DNA of 64,000 bases from positions 1-64,000 of the forward strand of contig JANQNW010000008.1 in assembly GCA_028279375.1 (NCBI GenBank), read 5' to 3'. The stretch is from Phycisphaerales bacterium. GTDB lineage: Bacteria > Planctomycetota > Phycisphaerae > Phycisphaerales > UBA1924. Under the pieces are notes generated by a model that did not search any database, was not told the origin of the DNA, and saw only the letters and a program-made list of their open reading frames with translations. A program made the translations under genes and the position numbers. How positions within the stretch are numbered: position 1 is the stretch's first letter; each line of letters begins with the position of its first letter. Below are positions 40,341 through 48,699 of the stretch, one piece after another.

Positions 40341-41005
40341 CAGTCCGCGCCGCGTTTCGCTTTGAAGAGGACCATGAGCATGCCCAGGGCCGGGTCTTTG
40401 AACTGGGCGGTCTTCGCGACGTTGCGATGTTCTTTCTCGAGACGCTCGATGTGATTGAGCACGTGTTTGAGCGTCATCACGGTGAAGCGCGGGTTGGAGG
40501 ACTTGGGTCTGAGCGTGCCGAATGAGAAGAGTCGGACGCGCGCTTTCCTGCCCGGCGTGATTGCTTCGCCTTTCTCGATGAGTTCGGCTACGAGTCTGTC
40601 GATATGTCTCGGGTTGAAGGCGCCGAAGCGCGTGAGCGCTGTGCGGATCACGAGTGGTTTCGTGGCGCCCTCGTTGAGCTCTGCGCGACCTTCCTTGACT
40701 TCGCCGATGACGAACTCGAGACGTTCATCGGTCACCTCCAGCGCCGGGTCCAGTTCAGTGAACTGGACGTCCCGATCGGTGTCTCCGGAGTTGCTTGGAA
40801 TCAGGCGGCCCGCTCCCGGAAATCGGACGGCGAGAATGTCGAGATCCGTGACGGAGCGGTAGCCGCCTTTCTCCAGCGACTCGATGATCGGGAACTCGGC
40901 GATCGTGAAGAAGCCGTTGATCTGCATGTAGGCCTTGACGAGGGCGACGGCTGGATCCACTGGCAGTCCCTTGATGCGGTTCTCTGATGGCCGGCGACAG
41001 GACAC
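40340..41005 (-). CDS. Uncharacterised protein with PD-(D/E)XK-like motif, coupled to beta-CASP gene
   Basis: A 221-residue soluble protein. After an N-terminal helix (PAVALVKAYMQINGFFTIAE) there is VTDLDILAVRFPG, an insert with several aspartates, then EFVIGEVKEGRAEL. Helix, then Asp-x-Asp on one strand, then Glu-x-Lys on the next is the layout of PD-(D/E)XK-fold nucleases. The C-terminal part has a KHVLNHIERLEKEHRNVAKT helix. The start at 41005 is a GTG; a TATACT box (41036-41031) lies upstream. It overlaps the beta-CASP gene (TGATG). Nuclease activity is an inference from motif order only; no such function is known to me for this family. Confidence 0.65.
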   Translation of the reverse strand: MSCRRPSENRIKGLPVDPAVALVKAYMQINGFFTIAEFPIIESLEKGGYRSVTDLDILAVRFPGAGRLIPSNSGDTDRDVQFTELDPALEVTDERLEFVIGEVKEGRAELNEGATKPLVIRTALTRFGAFNPRHIDRLVAELIEKGEAITPGRKARVRLFSFGTLRPKSSNPRFTVMTLKHVLNHIERLEKEHRNVAKTAQFKDPALGMLMVLFKAKRGAD

Positions 41006-41030
41006 GCCGTCGTCGGCGTTGAGGGCGGCA

Positions 41031-41036
41031 GTATAG
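41031..41036. promoter_or_regulatory. Shared -10-like box between divergent genes
   Basis: AGTATA on the plus strand reads TATACT on the minus strand (toward the PD-(D/E)XK-like gene), and the overlapping TATAGT at 41033-41038 reads toward the YHS-like gene. Good -35 boxes are not evident. Confidence 0.35.
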
Positions 41037-41074
41037 TGGTGAGTCCGGAGGATTCGTTGGGAAAGGAGCTACAG

Positions 41075-41737
41075 ATGTCAGGCAACGCATCATTTGAATC
41101 GCGTCTCGAGGCGGAGCTGAAGGAGGCGGACGAGCGCGTCAAGGATTTCCAGAGCCGAGCGGGCGATGAGACGCGTTCGCTGCTGGAGCGCTATGACCGA
41201 TTCAGTGAGCTTCGGCAGCAGCTTCGCGCGCGTGTCTTCGAGCCGCGTCTGCAATCGCTCATGGAGAAACTCCCCGTCGCGCGCACGGAGCCTCGAAGTT
41301 CACGCGACGGTGGGGAGATGAAGATCGTCTTCGATCGCACGGAGGATCATCCGGCGCTGGTGATCATCGATTTCCAGTTGAGCCATGATGGGCGCGTTCG
41401 TCAGATGATCCTGGACTATCGACTGTCGATCGTGCCGTGCTTCCTGAAGTACAACCCGCACAATCGGCTGGAGCTTGATCTGGATGATGTGACGGATGAA
41501 AAGGTCGCGGAATGGCTGGATGACTGCCTGATCGAGTTCACGCGCTCGTTCCTAGAGATCGGGTTCATCGATGAGTATCAGAAGGCGCATATCGTGACGG
41601 ATCCGGTGTCGAACATTCGTCTGACGAAGTCGCACGCGTTCGGGACGATCGAGGAGAAGGGGCACACGTACTACTTCGCGAGCGAGGAGTCGCTGCAGGC
41701 GTTCAAGGAGTCGCCGGAGCGGTACGCGATCATTTGA
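41075..41737 (+). CDS. Hypothetical protein with cysteine-less YHS-like C-terminus
   Basis: A 220-residue soluble protein with AAAGGAG 7 nt before its ATG (41075); the GTG further upstream in frame lacks such a site. Residues 1-65 form a charged coiled coil (EAELKEADERVKDFQSRAGD). Residues 80-170 are an alpha/beta region (MKIVFDRTEDHPALVIIDFQ). Residues 175-217 run TDPVSNIRLTKSHAF then KGHTYYFASEESLQAFKESP, the layout of a YHS domain. In YHS the DPVC and FCS...C positions carry metal-binding cysteines; here they are serine, alanine and serine or leucine. It is therefore probably a fold relative without metal binding. Divergent from the PD-(D/E)XK-like gene; converges on the kinase with 10 nt between. 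Confidence 0.7.
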   Translation: MSGNASFESRLEAELKEADERVKDFQSRAGDETRSLLERYDRFSELRQQLRARVFEPRLQSLMEKLPVARTEPRSSRDGGEMKIVFDRTEDHPALVIIDFQLSHDGRVRQMILDYRLSIVPCFLKYNPHNRLELDLDDVTDEKVAEWLDDCLIEFTRSFLEIGFIDEYQKAHIVTDPVSNIRLTKSHAFGTIEEKGHTYYFASEESLQAFKESPERYAII

Positions 41738-41747
41738 TAAGCGCTCA

Positions 41748-44354
41748 TCAGCGTGTCATTGCGCCTGGTTTGCGAGCGCGCATGACGATGGGGTGCGAGC
41801 CGGAGGCCGCCCAGGCCGCCCACGCGACGATCGTGATCATGAATGCGATCGCGAGTGCGGCGGCGAGACCGAACGAGCCATTGAAGTCTGTGTAGAGGGG
41901 TCGCACGAGCAGTGTCGAGAATGTGAAAGCGACGCCGACGATGACGACGAGGCCGAGACGGATCGTCGCGTACGTCGCCAGCGCGCTGGCCGGCACCATC
42001 AGGAGCATGCCATAGGGCGGCACGCTCGCCGCCGCCGGGCTCGTGATCCCGAAGAGGATTGTGGCGACGATCGCGGTGATGACGAGCTTCCTGAAGAAGA
42101 CGTGCGCAATCCCGAAGAATATGCCCCAGATGCAGGCGACAAGGGGGCCCTTCATGATCGTCTCGATGAGCGCAGCCAGCGCGGAGCCGAAGCTGTCCGG
42201 GCGAAGCGATCTTGAGATGCCGCTGAACTCCATCGCTCCGAGCGGCGGCCGATCGAGCAGAACGATGATGAGATGAAGCATGAGCGTTGAGACGGCGGCG
42301 ATGACGATTCCGACGAAGAGCGCCTGGCCGACGAGCGGATCGAAGAATTTCCCGTCGAAGAGACGCTTCCAGGAGACGAGGATGCGCGGGCACTGGCGTC
42401 GCACGAATGGCTCGAGCGCGAGGTAGGTCGTCCAGAGGACGACAACGAGCGGCGCGACGCGTCCGACCAGGCGCCACGCGGGATCTGAGAGCCACTCGCT
42501 CCGGGAGGCAAGAAGCAGCCAGGCGGTTGTTTCCGCTACGGCGATGAAGAGCGCCAAGCGCGCCGCGGTGCGGCGATCGCATTTTCCAAGACGCAGATGC
42601 CAGAATGCGATGAGCGGCGTGATGAAGAAGATCGTCGTCGAGACGACCTGGCCTGAGAAATCGACCCGGCTGATGACGCTGACTCCCTCTTCTTCCTGCG
42701 GCGCGCGCGGCAGCACTTCAACAAGATGCACGCGTCCCTGGAACCACCCGATGCGCACAAGATCTTCGAGCGCGGGTTGATCGGTCGGCTCGCGTCGCCA
42801 GGTGCGCACTTCGTCGCAGAAGATCGGAGGCGGCGCGTTGTCGAAGGTCTCGCGGAAGTCTCTGAGGTCGAGTCCGGCGCGCTCGAAGATCAGGCTGACT
42901 GCCTCCGTCTCTGCGATCGCCGGCGCGGTCGGCTCACTGGGGCCGGCTGCAGGGATCACGACGAGCTCGCGCAGTTGTCCGTCGGGCTGCATGGCCACGC
43001 GCGACTCGCCCGGAATCTGCATTGTCGGTGTGTCGGCGCCGACCTGGAGGAGCCCGGCGGAGACGGCCGTGAGGTTGTAGCGCGCCGGGCTCTGGCGGAA
43101 CCAGAAGGGGGTCTCGAATCCCTCGTCCTTCCAAGAGGGACGGGCAGTGGCGAGGTCGCCCTCGGTGTCGCGCCAGGGTTCGAAGAGGCCCAGGCCAATC
43201 GCACTGAATGGATGGTCGGTTGGATGACCGAGCTCTTCGAGGAGCGCATTGGCCTCGTTCTCGAGGATCACGGCGGAGGTCATGGCGTTGACGCGTCCGA
43301 CGGCGGTCGTCGTGTTTCCGAGGATCGCGATGGCGCCGACGCACGCGAGGGTGACGAGCGCGAGCGCAGCGCTGATGGCGGGATGCCACGGCGCGCGGCC
43401 GCCGGATGCGGCGACGAGTTCGGGCGACGGAGTTTCTCCCGCTTCGATCGCGGCGGCGAGCGGGTCGCCACCGGGCATGCCTGCGAGCACAGCGAAGGCG
43501 CTCGGGGGGCGATCGGATGGGACGGGCTCGAGGCAACGCATGATGACGCGCTCGACGGCCGGGTCGATGTCAACGACGTGCTCGGAGGGGCGCGTCGATG
43601 GCGTCGATTCGTGCAGGCCGCTCAGATCCTGCGGGCGTTTCGCGTTGTGGGCGCGCTTGCCGGTGAAGAGTTCGTAGAGGACGAGTCCGAGGGAGTAGAT
43701 GTCGCTTCGTTTGGTGACTTCCTTGCCGGCGAACTGCTCGGGCGCCATGTAGGCGGGCGTGCCAGCGCGGATGTCGGCGGTCTCCTTGAGGTCGTCGGCG
43801 AAGCCGGCGACGCCGAAGTCGGTGATGCGCGCGCGGCCGCGGCCGTCGATCATGATGTTGGCCGGCTTGAGATCGCGATGGATGACGCCGAGTTCGTGGG
43901 CCGCGGCGAGGCCGGCGCAGATCTGGCGGGAGAGTTCGATGGCTTTCTCGCCGGGGAGTCTTCCGATGCGGCTGAGGAGAACGCTGAGGTCTTCGCCGTC
44001 GATGCGCTCCATCGAGAGGCACCAGCGTCCTTCGATCTGCGCCAAGTCGTAGACGCGGCAGACGTTTGGGTGTGAGACCTGGCGCGCGAGGCGGACCTCG
44101 GCCTTGAGCCGGTTGAGGCGCGAGGCGTCCGACTGGAAGTGCGCTGGAAGGAACTTGAGGGCGACGGACTGACCGAGGGTGACGTCTTCGGCGTGGTAGA
44201 CGACGCCCATGCCGCCCTTGCCGAGGAATGAGATGATGCGATAGCGATCGCCGATCATCTGGCCGGGCTCGAAGTCCCTGTCCGGCGCGATTGATGACGG
44301 GGGCGGCGCATCGCCCATGCTCGACGCAGTGACGTCTGGTTGGTCGGAGGTCAC
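41748..44354 (-). CDS. Ser/Thr protein kinase with large C-terminal membrane domain
   Basis: An 868-residue protein. Kinase domain about residues 37-300: GKGGMGVVY loop, Lys67 in VALKF, HRDLKPAN (159-166), DFG (179-181) and APEQFAGKEVTKRSDIYSLG. A first membrane helix near residue 335 (ISAALALVTLACVGAIAIL) is followed by ~220 residues on the outer side and then about seven to eight more helices (e.g. VVSTTIFFITPLIAFWHL, APLVVVLWTTYLALEPFVRR, GIVIAAVSTLMLHLIIVLLD). This kinase with a polytopic tail occurs in Acidobacteria and related bacteria. Ligand and targets are unknown. It lies upstream of and transcribed away from the tRNA-Glu terminator. Confidence 0.9.
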   Translation of the reverse strand: MTSDQPDVTASSMGDAPPPSSIAPDRDFEPGQMIGDRYRIISFLGKGGMGVVYHAEDVTLGQSVALKFLPAHFQSDASRLNRLKAEVRLARQVSHPNVCRVYDLAQIEGRWCLSMERIDGEDLSVLLSRIGRLPGEKAIELSRQICAGLAAAHELGVIHRDLKPANIMIDGRGRARITDFGVAGFADDLKETADIRAGTPAYMAPEQFAGKEVTKRSDIYSLGLVLYELFTGKRAHNAKRPQDLSGLHESTPSTRPSEHVVDIDPAVERVIMRCLEPVPSDRPPSAFAVLAGMPGGDPLAAAIEAGETPSPELVAASGGRAPWHPAISAALALVTLACVGAIAILGNTTTAVGRVNAMTSAVILENEANALLEELGHPTDHPFSAIGLGLFEPWRDTEGDLATARPSWKDEGFETPFWFRQSPARYNLTAVSAGLLQVGADTPTMQIPGESRVAMQPDGQLRELVVIPAAGPSEPTAPAIAETEAVSLIFERAGLDLRDFRETFDNAPPPIFCDEVRTWRREPTDQPALEDLVRIGWFQGRVHLVEVLPRAPQEEEGVSVISRVDFSGQVVSTTIFFITPLIAFWHLRLGKCDRRTAARLALFIAVAETTAWLLLASRSEWLSDPAWRLVGRVAPLVVVLWTTYLALEPFVRRQCPRILVSWKRLFDGKFFDPLVGQALFVGIVIAAVSTLMLHLIIVLLDRPPLGAMEFSGISRSLRPDSFGSALAALIETIMKGPLVACIWGIFFGIAHVFFRKLVITAIVATILFGITSPAAASVPPYGMLLMVPASALATYATIRLGLVVIVGVAFTFSTLLVRPLYTDFNGSFGLAAALAIAFMITIVAWAAWAASGSHPIVMRARKPGAMTR

Positions 44355-44386
44355 GAGGTGAGTCTACTTGACGCTCTCAGCGCACG

Positions 44387-44410
44387 AAAAAGGACGCCTG
44401 TTGGCGTCCT
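44387..44410 (-). terminator. Rho-independent terminator after tRNA-Glu
   Basis: On the minus strand an 8-bp stem AGGACGCC/GGCGTCCT with loop AACA and a following TTTTT. It lies between the tRNA and the kinase gene and would stop tRNA transcription from reading into the kinase. Confidence 0.85.
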
Positions 44411-44425
44411 TCCTCGTGAATCAAG

Positions 44426-44500
44426 TGACCCCACGGGGATTCGAACCCCGGTTTCCAGGATGAGAACCTGGCGTCCTGGACCAGGCTAGACGATGGGGCC
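44426..44500 (-). tRNA. tRNA-Glu, anticodon CTC
   Basis: Reading the minus strand, the acceptor GGCCCCA pairs with TGGGGTC (one G-U pair). The D arm starts TCGTCTAG, typical of tRNA-Glu. The anticodon stem CCAGG/CCTGG closes the loop TTCTCAT with anticodon CTC (codon GAG). The T arm contains GGGGTTCGAATCCCC. CCA is not encoded. A promoter and a terminator frame it, so it is a single-gene unit. Confidence 0.97.
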
Positions 44501-44533
44501 AGGAGTCCCGACGGGGGCCCGCCGGGAAGGAAA

Positions 44534-44561
44534 ACTGTAACGCCCGGTTCGGCTGCGTCAA
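44534..44561 (-). promoter_or_regulatory. Promoter of tRNA-Glu
   Basis: Minus strand TTGACG (44561-44556) and TACAGT (44539-44534), 16-nt spacer. Transcription would start about 27 nt before the tRNA. Confidence 0.5.
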
Positions 44562-44591
44562 CCGGGAAGAAGGCTTGTTCGAAGGCGTCCG

Positions 44592-45404
44592 CTATTCCCG
44601 CTGGAGCTTGGAGAAGAGGCGGAGGAACTCGAGGTAGAGCCAGATGAGGGTGACGAGGAGGCTGAAGCCGCCGTACCACTCGCCCCATGTCGGGATCTGG
44701 TTGCGGACGCCGTTCTCGATGAACTCGAAGTCGAAGATGAGGCTGAGCGCGGCGATGACGATGATGAAGACGCTGATGCCGATGCCGAGCGGTGTGGCGT
44801 CATGCAGGAAGGGCATCTGCGCGCCGAAGAATGACATGATCATCGAGGCGACGTAGAGAAGCATGATGCCGAAGATCGACGAGACAACGACGGCCCTGAG
44901 TTTCGCGGTGGGCTTGATGATCCGGAATCGATAGGCGAGGAGCATGGCGCCGAGGGTTCCGAAGGTGCCGAGGGCGGCGTTCATGACGATCTCGGTGTTG
45001 ACGACCTCGCCGACCTTCGCGCTGAACTGGGTGGCGTATAGCGCCGAGATGCCGCCGACGAAGAGGCCTTCGAATCCGGCGTAGATAGGCGCCGTGATCA
45101 TGGAGACCTGCGGCTTGAAGATGGTGATCATTGCGACGACGAGGCCTGCGATGGCGCCGCCGAAGGTGAGGAGCCCGACGGGGACTGTCCCCTTGAGGGC
45201 GAGCTCCCAGCTGACCACGGCGCCGACGACGCAGATGGCGAGGAGGAGCAGGGACTTGTTGACCGTTCCCTGCATGGTCATGAAGCCCTTGCGCTTGACG
45301 GCGAGGATGTCCTCGTCGGGGCCGGCGGATGCGCGACCGGGTTCCCAGGTCTCGGCGTCGCCAAAGACGTTGTTTCGCATCGCCGGGTTGCCTGTCCTGA
45401 ACAT
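44592..45404 (-). CDS. Bax inhibitor-1 / YccA family membrane protein
   Basis: A 270-residue protein with seven membrane helices after a soluble N-terminus (~45 residues). The family pattern is visible in PIYAGFEGLFVGGISALYAT, YRFRIIKPTAKLRAVVVSSI and SVFIIVIAALSLIFDFEFIE. It ends with a basic tail (RLFSKLQRE). The longer N-terminus is the usual form of the YccA-like bacterial group described as Bax1-I; the role is unclear, possibly ion leak or membrane quality control. Upstream of tRNA-Glu on the same strand. Confidence 0.9.
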   Translation of the reverse strand: MFRTGNPAMRNNVFGDAETWEPGRASAGPDEDILAVKRKGFMTMQGTVNKSLLLLAICVVGAVVSWELALKGTVPVGLLTFGGAIAGLVVAMITIFKPQVSMITAPIYAGFEGLFVGGISALYATQFSAKVGEVVNTEIVMNAALGTFGTLGAMLLAYRFRIIKPTAKLRAVVVSSIFGIMLLYVASMIMSFFGAQMPFLHDATPLGIGISVFIIVIAALSLIFDFEFIENGVRNQIPTWGEWYGGFSLLVTLIWLYLEFLRLFSKLQRE

Positions 45405-45632
45405 GCTTGCGATCTCCTTCGCGTGCGCGTGGGTCGGAGTTGGTGACTGGGTGGATGGCGGGCGTCGCGCCTGCCGCCTCCTGTATCGGCCGGATTCTAG
45501 ACCGGGATGGTGGATTCGAGCGAGCGAGTCGCCCGCATCCTCCCTGCCCCCGGGGAATCAGGGTTGTAGGATGTCTGCAAGGGTCCGTGCGCGCTCTCGC
45601 CCAAGCGGCGCGGGGGGCGCCGGAGGAGGCCC

Positions 45633-45656
45633 GTGATCCTGACCAAGAGGTCCTGA
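45633..45656 (+). CDS. Possible 7-codon leader peptide before korA
   Basis: GTG at 45633 is preceded by GGAGGAGG and reads MILTKRS then TGA. The stop codon lies in the left arm of a hairpin (TCCTGA/TCAGGA, 45651-45666, loop AGAA). The following korA ATG has a weaker ribosome site. It could be a translation-coupling leader, or the strong site may be accidental. Confidence 0.3.
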   Translation: MILTKRS

Positions 45657-45682
45657 AGAATCAGGAAGGCAGGTCTGCAGGA

Positions 45683-47587
45683 ATGATCACCGAGCAGGAA
45701 TCACCGTCCGGCGCCGGGCAGCAGCTCGACGAGGTCGTCATCCGCTTCTGCGGCGACTCGGGCGACGGCATGCAACTGACGGGCGGTCAGTTCACGTCGA
45801 CGTCTGCGCTCTTCGGGAACGACTTCGCGACGTTCCCGGATTTCCCGGCGGAGATCCGGGCGCCGAAGGGGACGACGTTCGGCGTGTCCGGGTTCCAGGT
45901 GCAGTTTGCGAGCAAGGACATTCACACGCCGGGCGACGCGGTGAATGCGCTCATCGCGATGAACCCCGCCGGGTTCAAGGTGAACATCGCGGACGTCGAG
46001 CCGGGCGGCATCGTGATCGTCAACGAGGACGAGTTCGAAAAGGTCAATCTTCGCAAGTGCGGATACGAGGACGGCTACAACCCGCTTGATGACGAGGAGA
46101 TCAACGCGAAGTATCGCGTGTATCGCGTGCCAATGAGTCGGCTGACGCGAGAGTCGCTGGCTGAATCGGGGATGGGCGCGAAGGACATTGATCGTTGCCG
46201 CAACATGTTCGCGCTGGGCGTGGTGTACTGGCTGTATGAGCGTCCGCTGGAGACGACGATCGGCTTCCTCGAAGAGACGTTCACCAAGAAGAAGAACAAG
46301 CCGGAGATCGCGAAAATCAATATCGATGCGCTCCGCGCGGGGTATTACTTCGGTGAGACGGCCGAGATCTTCCCGGTGCGCTTTCGCATCGCTCCGATGA
46401 AGCGCAAGCCGGGGACGTACCGGCGCATCGGCGGCAATGAGGCGACGGTGCTGGGACTCGTGACGGCGGCGCAGAAGGCGAAGAAGAACCTGCTGTATGC
46501 GAGCTACCCGATCACGCCGGCCTCGGAGATTCTGCACGGCCTTGCGCGCATGAAGCAGTATGGCGTGAAGAGCTTCCAGGCGGAGGATGAGATCGCGGCG
46601 GTGTGCGCGGCGATCGGCGCGAGCTTTGCGGGCGACATCGGCGTGACAGGCACGTCCGGTCCCGGCATGGCGCTGAAGAGCGAGGCGATGGGTCTGGCGG
46701 TGATCCTCGAGCTTCCGCTGATCATCGTGGACGTGCAGCGCAGCGGTCCGGCGACGGGCATGCCGACGAAGACGGAGCAGGCAGATCTGCTGCAGGCGAT
46801 GTTCGGGCGCGCCAGTGAGTGTCCGTGCATCATCGTGGCGCCGTCGGGGCCGGGTGATTGCTTCGAGATGGCGGTCGAGGCGGTGCGACTGTCGGTGCGG
46901 CACATGTGTCCGGTGATCTACCTCTCGGATGGGTACATCGCCAACGGCGCGGAGCCCTGGCTGGTGCCGGATGCGGATTCGATCGAGCCGATCGAGGTGA
47001 CGCATCCGAAGGCTTCGGACTTCGCGGAAGGGTTCCTGCCCTATCTGCATGATCGGGAGACGCTGAGTCGTCCGTGGGCGCTTCCCGGGACGCCGGGGCT
47101 GGAGCATCGCGTCGGAAGTCTCGAGAAGGAAGACGGCACGGGGAATCTCTCGTACGACCCGGACAACCACGACGCGATGGTTCGCCTTCGCGCGGCGAAG
47201 GTCGAGGCGGCGGCGAAGTTCATCAAGCCGCTGGAAGTTGACGGGCCGGAGTCTGGCGAGGCGCTTCTGATTGGCTGGGGCGGGACGCATGGCTCGATTG
47301 CGACGGCGGCGGAGGAGCTGCGCAAGAAGGGGCGGAGCGTGGCGCACGCGCACATGCGGCATTTGAATCCCTTCCCGTCGAATCTTGGTGAGCTGATGAG
47401 CCGCTATGAGCACGTGATCATTCCGGAGATCAACCTCGGGCAGCTGAGCATGCTGATTCGTGCAAAATATCTGGTGGACGCGAAGGGGATCAATCTCGTG
47501 CGCGGGCGGGCGTTCCGGGTGGATGAGCTCATGCGGCGGATCGAGGCGGCGATTGAAGGTCGCGTGTTCGAGGAGGCGATGTCATGA
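45683..47587 (+). CDS. korA: 2-oxoacid:ferredoxin oxidoreductase, alpha subunit (gamma-alpha fusion)
   Basis: KorA with KorB decarboxylates 2-oxoglutarate (or a related 2-oxoacid) to the acyl-CoA and reduces ferredoxin. The 634-residue chain holds a gamma domain first (VVIRFCGDSGDGMQLTGGQF, TTFGVSGFQVQF), then the alpha domain (YASYPITPASEILHGLARMK, IAAVCAAIGASFAGDIGVTG, TSGPGMALKSEAMGLAVILE). This gamma-alpha fusion is the form in Actinobacteria, Planctomycetes and others that replace 2-oxoglutarate dehydrogenase. ATG at 45683 is chosen since it starts the canonical sequence; the frame is open far upstream without protein-like content. The stop overlaps korB by 4 nt. The exact oxoacid is an inference. 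Confidence 0.9.
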   Translation: MITEQESPSGAGQQLDEVVIRFCGDSGDGMQLTGGQFTSTSALFGNDFATFPDFPAEIRAPKGTTFGVSGFQVQFASKDIHTPGDAVNALIAMNPAGFKVNIADVEPGGIVIVNEDEFEKVNLRKCGYEDGYNPLDDEEINAKYRVYRVPMSRLTRESLAESGMGAKDIDRCRNMFALGVVYWLYERPLETTIGFLEETFTKKKNKPEIAKINIDALRAGYYFGETAEIFPVRFRIAPMKRKPGTYRRIGGNEATVLGLVTAAQKAKKNLLYASYPITPASEILHGLARMKQYGVKSFQAEDEIAAVCAAIGASFAGDIGVTGTSGPGMALKSEAMGLAVILELPLIIVDVQRSGPATGMPTKTEQADLLQAMFGRASECPCIIVAPSGPGDCFEMAVEAVRLSVRHMCPVIYLSDGYIANGAEPWLVPDADSIEPIEVTHPKASDFAEGFLPYLHDRETLSRPWALPGTPGLEHRVGSLEKEDGTGNLSYDPDNHDAMVRLRAAKVEAAAKFIKPLEVDGPESGEALLIGWGGTHGSIATAAEELRKKGRSVAHAHMRHLNPFPSNLGELMSRYEHVIIPEINLGQLSMLIRAKYLVDAKGINLVRGRAFRVDELMRRIEAAIEGRVFEEAMS

Positions 47588-48618
47588 GCGATTCGAATGG
47601 CGCGACGACTTCACTGCCTGTGTACAAGCCGAAGGACTTCACATCGGATCGCGACGTGCGCTGGTGTCCGGGGTGCGGCGACTACGCCGTGCTGGCGGGC
47701 GTGCGCAAGACGGTCGCGAACTTCGGGCGGCGGAAGGAGGACTACGTTTTCGTCTCCGGCATCGGATGCGCGGCTCGTTTTCCGTATTACATGGACACGT
47801 ATGGCGTGCACTCGATTCACGGGCGCTCACTGGCGGTGGCGACGGGCGTGAAGGTGGCGAACCCGGAGCTCGAGGTGGTGATCGTCTCGGGTGATGGCGA
47901 TCTGCTCTCGATCGGCGGCAATCACACGATTCACGCGATGCGGCGCAATGTCGATCTGACGGTCGTGCTGCTGAACAACAAGATCTACGGCCTGACGAAG
48001 GGTCAGTACTCACCGACGAGCGAGTTCGGGAAGGTGACGAAGTCCACGCCGATGGGGTCGCTGGATTTCCCGCTGAACCCGCTGGCGGTGGCCGTGGCGG
48101 CGGGTTGCACATTCATCGCGCGGTGCATCGACGTGGACGCGAAGCATCTGGATTCGATTCTCACGCGGGCGATGAAGCACAAGGGGCTCTCATTCATCGA
48201 GGTGTACCAGGACTGCAACATCTTCAACCACCAGGCGTGGTTCTATGCGTCTCAGAAGGAGACGAAGCCGGAGACGACGGTGCTTGTCGAGCATGGCAAG
48301 CCGATGATCTTCGGCGCCGAGCAGGACAAGGGGCTCGTGCGGAAGGATGGTCGGCTGCAGGTGGTGACGCTGGGCGATGGCGTCTCGGAGAGCGATCTTG
48401 TCGTGCATGACGAGTCGAACCAGAACCTGGCGTTCATGCTGAGCCAGCTTGCGCACCCGGAATTTCCGGAACCGATGGGCGTCCTCTATGTGGATGAGAG
48501 CAAGCCGACGTATGACGGGCTGCTGCATGAGCAACTGGACCACGCGAAGTCGAAGGGCGGGGCGCCGGATCTTGCGGCGCTACTGCGCGGAAACGAGACG
48601 TGGGAAGTCACGGCGTGA
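47584..48618 (+). CDS. korB: 2-oxoacid:ferredoxin oxidoreductase, beta subunit
   Basis: A 344-residue thiamine-diphosphate subunit. It begins with the CxxC cluster region RWCPGCGDYAVLAGVRKTVA, then FVSGIGCAARFPYYMD and IHGRSLAVATGVKVANPELE. The ThDP/Mg motif is VSGDGDLLSIGGNHTIHAMR, ending with RRNVDLTVVLLNNKIYGLTK. Cys residues in WCPGCGDY and GIGCAARFP, with one later (FQDCN-type, here YQDCN), are placed to hold the iron-sulfur cluster. It starts in the korA stop (ATGA) and would be co-translated with it. Confidence 0.92.
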   Translation: MSDSNGATTSLPVYKPKDFTSDRDVRWCPGCGDYAVLAGVRKTVANFGRRKEDYVFVSGIGCAARFPYYMDTYGVHSIHGRSLAVATGVKVANPELEVVIVSGDGDLLSIGGNHTIHAMRRNVDLTVVLLNNKIYGLTKGQYSPTSEFGKVTKSTPMGSLDFPLNPLAVAVAAGCTFIARCIDVDAKHLDSILTRAMKHKGLSFIEVYQDCNIFNHQAWFYASQKETKPETTVLVEHGKPMIFGAEQDKGLVRKDGRLQVVTLGDGVSESDLVVHDESNQNLAFMLSQLAHPEFPEPMGVLYVDESKPTYDGLLHEQLDHAKSKGGAPDLAALLRGNETWEVTA

Positions 48619-48699
48619 TGTGAAAGATTGACGTCGCGTCCCAACGGACAGACTGATCTGTTAGCCTCTTGCCTCCCCAGGCCCTGAACTCGGAGGTGC

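Noticed and set aside
45701..47413. 570-codon open frame antisense to korA
   Set aside because: It mirrors the biased codons of korA, lacks a ribosome site and has an Arg/His-rich composition typical of antisense frames in GC-rich DNA.
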